Shown: positions 1 through 4,382 of the stretch, piece by piece
Position numbering within the stretch: position 1 is the first letter of the stretch
Layout of the letters: each line of letters opens with the position of its first letter
Assembly: GCA_012032855.1 (NCBI GenBank)
Contig: JAAUQA010000244.1
Location: 1 to 5,670 of the forward strand
Length of the DNA stretch: 5,670 nucleotides
Source: Candidatus Competibacteraceae bacterium
Lineage (GTDB): Bacteria; Pseudomonadota; Gammaproteobacteria; Competibacterales; Competibacteraceae
Direction of reading: 5' to 3'
Position numbers and translations under genes: made by a program
Notes under the pieces: model-generated
Told to the model about the DNA's origin: nothing
What the model saw: only the letters and a program-made list of their open reading frames with translations
Database searches by the model: none

Positions 1-122
1 GGACGTCAAGATTTACAGTATGTGACTCTATTCTGACAGAATAAGAGGGGGCATCCTGACGTCATGCTGGGGTGTGCTTCAACCTGACAGGTACGTCCTA
101 CTTTCGACGGGAACAGGGTCGG

Positions 123-143
123 TCAAAGCCCATCGGGCTTTGA
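123..143. repeat. Perfect 9-bp inverted repeat (hairpin)
   Basis: TCAAAGCCC and GGGCTTTGA are exact reverse complements separated by the three bases ATC, giving a strong short hairpin. There is no T-run on either side, so it is not a standard Rho-independent terminator. It could be a protein-binding site or an RNA hairpin. No flanking gene shows its role. Confidence 0.6.
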
Positions 144-275
144 GAGGAAGGTTTACAAGCTTAGAGTGCTTTTTCGTCCAATTGAGGTTCAAAGTCCGGA
201 GCTAATCGACGGCGCTATGAAAACTGCTACGATTCCAGGGGTGATTATCGCGGCAACCCAGGCGTCAATCTTGAT

Positions 276-299
276 GAGTGTCCTGGCGCAATGTTCATT
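276..299. repeat. 24-bp direct repeat, copy 1
   Basis: This 24-bp stretch recurs at 576-599 with 22 of 24 bases identical and the same orientation, offset by exactly 300 bp. The two differences are a G/A at the third base and a G/A at the eleventh base of the unit. Similarity fades abruptly on both sides. It may be a repeat-element end, the trace of a duplication, or a conserved coding fragment. Confidence 0.65.
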
Positions 300-510
300 T
301 GGATGGGACTCAAAGACGCATCGGTTAGACCTATAAATGCCGTCGACAACCAAAAATTAGGCAGAGATCTCGGTCGTGCCTTGCGGCCATACCCGCAGCG
401 GAAGATCAGGGAATTATGGGAGGTGGTGTTCCGTTTTCTGTAGATGCTGATCAATCTTGGAAATAATTACCCAAATCCGCCAACAGAGTCTAACTTCACC
501 GCAAAGCAAT

Positions 511-533
511 AAAAAACCCCGCCGGAGCGGGTT
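511..533 (-). terminator. Rho-independent terminator for the minus-strand cassette
   Basis: Read on the minus strand, AACCCGC, a TCCG loop and GCGGGGTT form a GC-rich stem with one bulged G. A run of six T follows, completed by ATTG. The plus-strand reading has only a broken T-run (TTCTT), so minus-strand use is favoured. It lies 66 bp beyond the stop codon of the broken hypothetical gene at 599-1383. That suits the end of the transcript that may begin at wgr or parA. Confidence 0.8.
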
Positions 534-575
534 CTTGGGGAAGTAACTTTAGTTGCGGTAATCTTACTCGCTGGA

Positions 576-599
576 GAATGTCCTAGCGCAATGTTCATT
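576..599. repeat. 24-bp direct repeat, copy 2
   Basis: This is the second copy of the unit at 276-299, with 22 of 24 bases identical. Its last base is part of the stop codon (601-599) of the minus-strand hypothetical gene. The repeat edge and the gene end therefore coincide, which hints that the gene's 3' end may be a junction. Confidence 0.65.
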
Positions 600-1383
600 C
601 ATTTCTCATCTAATTCAGTCCTTCGAATAAGTTCAATTGGAACAGTGACAAGGCAGGTAATGGGGCAGGTGATGGGTTGAGGGCGATGGCCATCTGGGTA
701 TTTTTTCATGGAATTTACCCACGCTTGTACGGGAGCAGCAAATCTTGGACTACAGACTGTCGACAACATTGCTTGAATACTCTGGACGAATGGGTAACGC
801 TGTTTTTGCTGAAGATCGTCCCAGGTCAGATCGAATTTAAGCGCCGCAGCTTGTCCTGTTAGCTCAGTATCGGGCATCTCCGGTAATAATTTGATCGCGC
901 GATTGGGATCGATTGCCAGCATTCCTGAAAGAACCAGGCCGGCATATTTTTCAGGGGCTTGCTTAAATATACGTTCCCAGAACTCTGTGGACTGAGGCGG
1001 CGGTGCATCGACAAGCGCAGCCAACACCGCGAGCCGCACTTCATCGGCAACATGCGGTAGGTCGGGGAAACGCTCAGCCAATTGCGCCAGCATCCGCACA
1101 AACTCAGGTTGTTTGAAGGCCGTAGCCAGCGCGATTAAGTTCTTCCAGGTAATCGGTCTCTCCCTGCCCATCGGCACAAAATTGACGAACCAACTGCAAA
1201 GCATTGTCCCTCAGCGAGTCCCCGCGTTGCGGGTTTCAGAGTTTTTTCCAATCGCAGAATCGCCAGATAGGGATATTCGTCTCTTGTGAGCAACGGCAAC
1301 GGTTCCTGGCCTTGTAATGCTCGCACTAGCCAGTTGCGGATTGCTTCATGGCTTAGGTCGTCGATGGTTTGTGGTGCATCCAT
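599..1383 (-). pseudogene. Hypothetical alpha-helical protein gene broken by two frameshifts
   Basis: The protein-like sequence runs through three frames. From ATG at 1383 it reads MDAPQTIDDLSHEAIRNWL and on to KPATR near 1230. It then continues in a second frame as DSLRDNALQLVRQFCADGQ to YLEEL near 1140, and finishes in a third frame from about 1138 (IALATAFKQPEFVRMLAQL) to ELDEK before the stop at 601-599. Each join behaves like one extra base, the first in a GGGG run, the second near CTTAATC. The restored protein would be about 260 residues, mostly soluble helix, with a HEAT-like feel in the middle (LAVLAALVDA, YAGLVLSGML). I do not recognise the family. An independent start inside the third frame (ATG at 1204) has no good Shine-Dalgarno. 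The ribosome binding site at 1383 is weak (AGG about 10 bases upstream). It may be a real pseudogene or contain sequencing errors. Confidence 0.65.
653..676. repeat. 12-bp tandem duplication inside the hypothetical gene
   Basis: GCAGGTAATGGG is followed directly by GCAGGTGATGGG, so a 12-bp unit occurs twice with one mismatch. Read on the minus strand it encodes PITC twice in a row (PITCPITC) near the C-terminus of the broken hypothetical protein. The length preserves the frame, so it looks like a local slippage duplication. Confidence 0.7.
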
Positions 1384-1501
1384 AACATTTGAACCTGTGT
1401 GTTAAAAGCATGAAAGGCCTAGATATCGTTTCAGATTTAACCACTTCAAATTGAGTTTAAACCTACAAACCGTCGCACGGTCCCGCCCCTGGCAATCCAT
1501 G

Positions 1502-1639
1502 TCAACAAGGATAGAATCCCCGCGGTGCAGGAATTGCGCTTCGGATCTGATAGCCGCTTTGGGTCACTTGATAAGCGCAACCCGAAATCAGCGTTGCGAT
1601 GATAGTCAGCACTACTACGAATTGGACGGTACGCTGCAT
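1502..1639 (-). CDS. Very small predicted lipoprotein (45 aa)
   Basis: The gene starts at ATG 1639, preceded by an excellent Shine-Dalgarno (AGAGGTG, about 3 bases from the ATG), and ends at TGA 1504-1502. The protein begins MQRTVQFVVVLTIIATLISGC, a short positive N-terminus and a hydrophobic stretch (residues 6-19). It ends in a lipobox ISGC, with the acylated cysteine at 21. Signal peptidase II would leave a 25-residue mature peptide, rich in Q, S, Y and P, that ends in a second cysteine. It should sit in the inner or outer membrane facing the periplasm. It lies about 70 bp downstream of the parG-like gene on the same strand, so co-transcription is plausible. Known plasmid or phage lipoproteins of this size include VirB7-like, bacteriocin-release and Rz1-like proteins. 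None can be assigned from sequence alone, and no secretion or lysis gene is in view. Confidence 0.7.
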   Translation of the reverse strand: MQRTVQFVVVLTIIATLISGCAYQVTQSGYQIRSAIPAPRGFYPC

Positions 1640-1709
1640 ACTCACCTCTTGGTATGCAATGACATCTGATTCATGCAGCTTGCCGCTTATATTTCCCTGG
1701 CCGATTCAT

Positions 1710-2042
1710 TCAGCTCTGTTTAGTGAGTTCGCTGGCCTTAGCGTCAATTGCCGGTAACAGGACGTCAAGGCAGAACTGCTGCATGCTATCCGGCGTATGC
1801 TCAGCGATATACTTGAGTTTGAGCAGGTATGGTTCCGGCAACCGCACATTAAACATCTTGCTGACATCCTCACGAACCCCGGGAGCTTCCCAAGGAAGCG
1901 GTTCTTGCTCGATTTCTTCCACTTTCTCAGACAGCAGGGCGTCCACCTTGCTCTGATTAGGAGGCTCACCCGCTCTACCGATAAAATCTTCGACATTGGT
2001 GCCGGTCATTGGTGGTCGGCTACGAAGCTTACCCTCATTCAT
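1710..2042 (-). CDS. ParG-like ribbon-helix-helix partition partner (110 aa)
   Basis: This is probably the centromere-binding and autorepressor partner of the ParA ATPase. Residues 1-60 are polar and probably flexible ([16 protein letters not shown], with [14 protein letters not shown] at the end). Residues 62-108 fit a ribbon-helix-helix fold: a strand (KMFNVRLP), a first helix ([14 protein letters not shown]) and a second helix ([21 protein letters not shown]). ParG of plasmid TP228 has the same layout, a mobile tail followed by an RHH dimer, but is shorter. The ATG at 2042 has AGGAG 7 bases upstream and overlaps the last 8 bases of parA, indicating translational coupling. Its likely DNA targets are the AGTATCAT repeats upstream of parA and wgr. 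The fold and role are inferred; gene order, size and overlap support them. Confidence 0.75.
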   Translation of the reverse strand: MNEGKLRSRPPMTGTNVEDFIGRAGEPPNQSKVDALLSEKVEEIEQEPLPWEAPGVREDVSKMFNVRLPEPYLLKLKYIAEHTPDSMQQFCLDVLLPAIDAKASELTKQS

Positions 2043-2679
2043 TGAATATCTCCTGAAATAGCGTTTGCATCTCGTCTGTAGCTTTCGGATCGGCCGGTTT
2101 CAACTCGGCTACGCTGAGTCCATCCCTGGCTGCCTTGCGGTAAGCAATACGGTCACGAACTACAGTCTCTGCCAGAGTGAGGTGATCAAAATCCGTTAGC
2201 AGACCTCGCGCTTCGGTGGTTTCGTTTACCGATGGGTTGGTTGAGGCCCGGCTGATCACGACCCAGGCTCTGAGTTCAGGATTAAAGCCTTGAGCGGTAT
2301 CTACTAAGTCGTTCATTCGACTTAGCGTCCAGATATCGAACTGCGACGGCTGGATAGGCACATATACCTTTTCTGCCGCGACCAGTGCTGCTCGCAATTC
2401 GACCGAATCCCGCCCGCCGGCGTCGATCACAATATCCTGGTAACGATTGGAAAGGTCCCTCACTTCAGCAGACAAACCTTTGCCAAACTTTTGGATACTG
2501 GCCACACGAGGTTTCACTTCCGACTCATCACGGCTCTGCACCCAATAACTAGCACTGGCTTGGATATCAGTGTCGATTAACAACACGTCCCGGCCTGACA
2601 AGGCGCGCATGGCAGCCATATTCACTGCCAGGGTGGTTTTGCCAGTCCCGCCCTTTTCTCCCCCGATCAGAATGATCAT
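2035..2679 (-). CDS. parA: ParA-family partition ATPase (ParF class, 214 aa)
   Basis: This cytoplasmic ATPase drives plasmid segregation by ATP-dependent, nucleoid-associated movement of a partition complex. The deviant Walker A motif KGGTGKTT is at residues 9-16, with signature Lys9 and catalytic Lys14. Walker A' is [12 protein letters not shown] around Asp36-Asp38, and Walker B is DIVIDAGG with Asp86. At 214 residues and without an N-terminal helix-turn-helix, it fits the short type Ib ParF group rather than the P1/F type. In that group the small partner gene regulates the operon. The start at 2679 places the P-loop at the very N-terminus, as usual, with a GGGG sequence about 6 bases upstream. 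The stop overlaps the parG-like start. Its promoter region (2680-2740) carries AGTATCAT inverted repeats, so autorepression by the downstream RHH protein is likely. Confidence 0.93.
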   Translation of the reverse strand: MIILIGGEKGGTGKTTLAVNMAAMRALSGRDVLLIDTDIQASASYWVQSRDESEVKPRVASIQKFGKGLSAEVRDLSNRYQDIVIDAGGRDSVELRAALVAAEKVYVPIQPSQFDIWTLSRMNDLVDTAQGFNPELRAWVVISRASTNPSVNETTEARGLLTDFDHLTLAETVVRDRIAYRKAARDGLSVAELKPADPKATDEMQTLFQEIFNE

Positions 2680-2699
2680 TTTAAGCCCCGGAATATGAA

Positions 2700-2738
2700 A
2701 TGATACTAAACTGTATTGTATAGAATAGTATCATATCA
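2700..2738. promoter_or_regulatory. Probable parA operator: 9-bp inverted repeats of the AGTATCAT family
   Basis: ATGATACTA (2700-2708) and TAGTATCAT (2726-2734) are exact inverted copies separated by 17 bp. The second arm extends to GTATCATATCA (2728-2738). They lie 21 to 59 bp upstream of the parA start and so would overlap its promoter, as operators of small ParA systems do. No clear -35/-10 pair is visible. Binding by the RHH protein is inferred. Confidence 0.65.
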
Positions 2739-2832
2739 CGCCGTTTTGATTGCCCGGCGGTACTGAATGCGGGACCGTGGGAAACCTTGATCTGGGAACC
2801 ATCTAAGTGTGACGCCAAGGTAGCGTTAAAAC

Positions 2833-2908
2833 CAGTATCATACTGAACAGTATCATACAATATAGAATAGCATGATATGATACTACATAAATTAGTATGA
2901 TATGATAC
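2833..2908. repeat. Central AGTATCAT repeat array, candidate centromere
   Basis: This AT-rich array has CAGTATCATACTG (2833-2845), a 13-bp odd palindrome with perfect 6-bp arms. A direct copy of its first 11 bases follows at 2848-2858. A TATAGAATAG box (2861-2870) comes next. Two copies of ATGATATGATAC then follow (2872-2883 and 2897-2908, 25 bp apart). The 20 bases at 2861-2880 match 2719-2738 at 17 positions. Clustered repeats upstream of a parA gene are typical of a partition centromere (parC/parH). Replication iterons are an alternative, but no rep gene is in view. Confidence 0.65.
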
Positions 2909-2935
2909 AATACTTGTGTCTTCGTGAGTGTTTTA

Positions 2936-3187
2936 TTACTCAGGAGGACCAAGCACCAACTGGTAACCTCGTTGCTTACGCCTTTTTCTTACCTCGGCAA
3001 GACGATTGAATCCTTCCTCAAGTGTAACGCATGGATAATTCCGTGCCTGACCGATAGCAGTTCCTCGCCGCCCCCAAATTTTAGTCAGCACCCATTCGCC
3101 CCATAGGTCTTGATGTAATCTGGCTTCATAGTAGCGAGTTTCCTTTTCCCAGCGAAGTTGAACCCAATGCTTGAACTGACTTTCCAT
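2936..3187 (-). CDS. Stand-alone WGR-domain protein (83 aa)
   Basis: The small basic protein consists almost entirely of one WGR domain. Aromatic and charged strands YYEARLHQDLWGEWVLTKIW lead to the name-giving Trp-Gly-Arg at residues 38-40, followed by RRGTAIGQARNYP. A C-terminal helix follows (LEEGFNRLAEVRKRRKQRGY). WGR domains are known from poly(ADP-ribose) polymerases, where they contact DNA ends, and from bacterial proteins such as MolR. Stand-alone bacterial copies have no settled function. I chose ATG 3187 because GAGGA lies about 8 bases upstream. A longer frame from 3232 would begin inside the operator palindrome and has no good ribosome site. It lies upstream of parA on the same strand, and its promoter region carries the same repeat family. 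A nucleic-acid-binding accessory role on the plasmid is likely but unproven. Confidence 0.85.
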   Translation of the reverse strand: MESQFKHWVQLRWEKETRYYEARLHQDLWGEWVLTKIWGRRGTAIGQARNYPCVTLEEGFNRLAEVRKRRKQRGYQLVLGPPE

Positions 3188-3220
3188 GACATTGGTCCTC
3201 AGCGATGAGCGATAGATACT

Positions 3221-3244
3221 ATGTAGTATCATATCATACTACAT
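3221..3244. promoter_or_regulatory. Probable wgr operator palindrome
   Basis: ATGTAGTAT (3221-3229) and ATACTACAT (3236-3244) are perfect 9-bp inverted arms around the 6-bp centre CATATC. The centre region carries GTATCATATCAT (3226-3237), the exact reverse complement of the two 12-mers at 2872 and 2897. It lies 34 to 57 bp upstream of the wgr start, where a promoter is expected. A further related palindrome, CATATCATATG, follows at 3260-3270. This shared site suggests that wgr is controlled by the partition DNA-binding protein. Confidence 0.65.
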
Positions 3245-3291
3245 GACTCTATGTGACAGCATATCATATGACGTTATGTGGTGTTATTAAA

Positions 3292-3308
3292 TGAAATAAC
3301 TGTTTCAG
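3292..3308. repeat. 17-bp palindromic site, copy 1
   Basis: TGAAA and TTTCA form inverted arms around 6 bp. The 17-bp unit (plus-strand TGAAATAACTGTTTCAG) matches the unit at 3418-3434 at 13 positions, and all differences fall in the four central bases. The pattern of conserved arms and a free centre is typical of a dimeric regulator site or of recombinase-binding arms. Confidence 0.55.
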
Positions 3309-3407
3309 AATATTAGTTATGAAAATTATCCATTTCTTAACACTTTACAGTTACTGAATAGGCCAAAAATGGCGCTCGTGGCTTAATGCTCTAAAATATG
3401 TTTTAAA

Positions 3408-3434
3408 TTGACTATACTGAAATAGTCATTTCAG
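3408..3434 (+). promoter_or_regulatory. Recombinase upstream site: palindrome copy 2 with promoter-like sequence
   Basis: CTGAAAT (3417-3423) and ATTTCAG (3428-3434) are perfect 7-bp inverted arms separated by 4 bp. They overlap TTGACTATACT (3408-3418), which contains both a -35-like TTGACT and a -10-like TATACT, though no well-spaced pair can be set. It is about 75 bp upstream of the recombinase start. This may be its operator, or a recombinase-binding site together with the copy at 3292-3308, centre to centre 126 bp away. Confidence 0.45.
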
Positions 3435-3507
3435 AAAATTATCGACCCGCCGCTAACCCCGCCAGAGCCCCAACAGGGTACCGGCAAGCGCATGGAGAAC
3501 TGCCCTG

Positions 3508-4382
3508 ATGTTGAACGAAGCCGCTTTTCAAATCGCCCGCCAGGAATTCTTGGCTCATCTGCGTTACACCAAGGGCTACAGCGAGGGCACTTGTTACGGT
3601 TACAGTTCCGATCTGAAGATTTGGGCTGGCTGGCTGGATCAGGCCGGTAAGGATTGGCAAACCGCCAAGCCGGTGGATGTAGAACAGTTCATCGCCTGGC
3701 AGATGCGCGAGCGGAAAGTTAGCGTGCATATCGTGTCGCGCCGTATCAGTTGCTTGAGTGGCTTTTACAAGTGGGCCAAGCGCAACGAGATTGCAACCGA
3801 CGATCCGGTGTATCAGGTGGAGAAGCCGAAACGCCCCCAACGCATCCCGGTATGGTTGGAACGAGACGAGCAGCAGGCTTTAGAAGCGGTCGTGCGCAAT
3901 GTCGATGACATTCCCGCCAACATCTTCGGCCAGCCCCGTGAGCGGCTGCAACGAGTCGGCGCCGCTACGAAAATGCTGTACCTGCTGATTTTGAACTCGG
4001 GGCTGCGGATCAGCGAGGCATTAGGGCTGAAAGTGCGCGATGTCAAGCTGGTCGATGGCATTGCCCTGTCACTGCGGGTGATCGGCAAGGGCAATAAGGA
4101 ACGGATCGTGCCGTTACCGCACGCCTTCGGTCAGGTGTGCGGCTTCTGGCTCAAGGACCGGCCCAAGGAGGAATTTGTGTTTGCTCAGCAACACGGTCCC
4201 GGCGGTAAACCGCCCACCGTGCAATCGGCGCGGAGCTATTTACGGCGGCTGCGGGAAAAAGCCGGGATCGACAAGGCAGTGACACCGCATAAGCTGCGGC
4301 ATACTTATGCAACGCGGGTACTGGAAAGTGGGGCGCAATTGGTAGACATCCAAGCTTTGCTGGGTCATGTGAATTTAGCTAG
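3508..4382 (+). pseudogene. XerC/D-like tyrosine recombinase truncated by an insertion sequence
   Basis: The gene encodes a site-specific recombinase that would resolve plasmid multimers or integrate DNA. The N-terminal SAM-like DNA-binding domain spans about residues 1-105 and the catalytic domain begins at about 115. Visible catalytic residues are Arg167 (SGLRISEAL), Lys194 (IGKGNKERIVPLP), His261 and Arg264 (HKLRHTYATRV) and His287 (LLGHVNLAS). By comparison with XerD, the nucleophilic tyrosine should be at about residue 296. After Ser292 the sequence changes to unrelated codons (RPENLQPIEL) that continue to a stop at 4554. The start at 3508 has GGAGA 9 bases upstream. Linkage to a partition cassette suggests a plasmid-maintenance recombinase. 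Without the tyrosine it should be catalytically dead, although a fusion of 348 residues could still be made. Confidence 0.85.

Larger units (their letters stand above)
1..598. other. Left flank with no convincing gene
   Basis: No reading frame here has both a credible start with a ribosome binding site and a recognisable product. Two overlapping plus-strand frames stay open for over 80 codons (88-351 and 186-443). The second contains a peptide ECPGAMFI that recurs as ECPSAMFI in the copy of the repeat at 576-599. Neither frame resembles a family I know, and both could be chance or remnants of decayed genes. The identifiable contents are a hairpin at 123-143, the two repeat copies and a terminator at 511-533, listed separately. 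The stretch is probably degraded plasmid or transposon-flanking DNA. Confidence 0.5.

Noticed and set aside
123..143. Rho-independent terminator
   Set aside because: The hairpin is perfect but lacks a T-run on either strand and has no gene ending next to it.
677..862. Plus-strand ORF of 61 codons
   Set aside because: It is antisense to the third-frame part of the hypothetical gene, which has more protein-like composition.
1451..1669. Plus-strand ORF of 72 codons
   Set aside because: It lies antisense to the small lipoprotein gene, which has a strong ribosome site and lipobox, and its own product has no recognisable features.
1706..1996. Minus-strand ORF of 96 codons
   Set aside because: It overlaps the ParG-like gene in another frame. 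The 110-aa frame has AGGAG, parA overlap and an RHH pattern.
2833..2908. Replication origin iterons
   Set aside because: No rep gene or DnaA box is apparent, and position beside parA favours a centromere/operator. Not excluded, but unsupported.
2700..3270. CRISPR array
   Set aside because: The repeats are short, in both orientations and irregularly spaced, and there are no cas genes. The pattern fits operator or centromere sites.
3439..3840. Minus-strand ORF of 133 codons
   Set aside because: It is antisense to the N-terminal domain of the tyrosine recombinase, which is clearly the coding strand.
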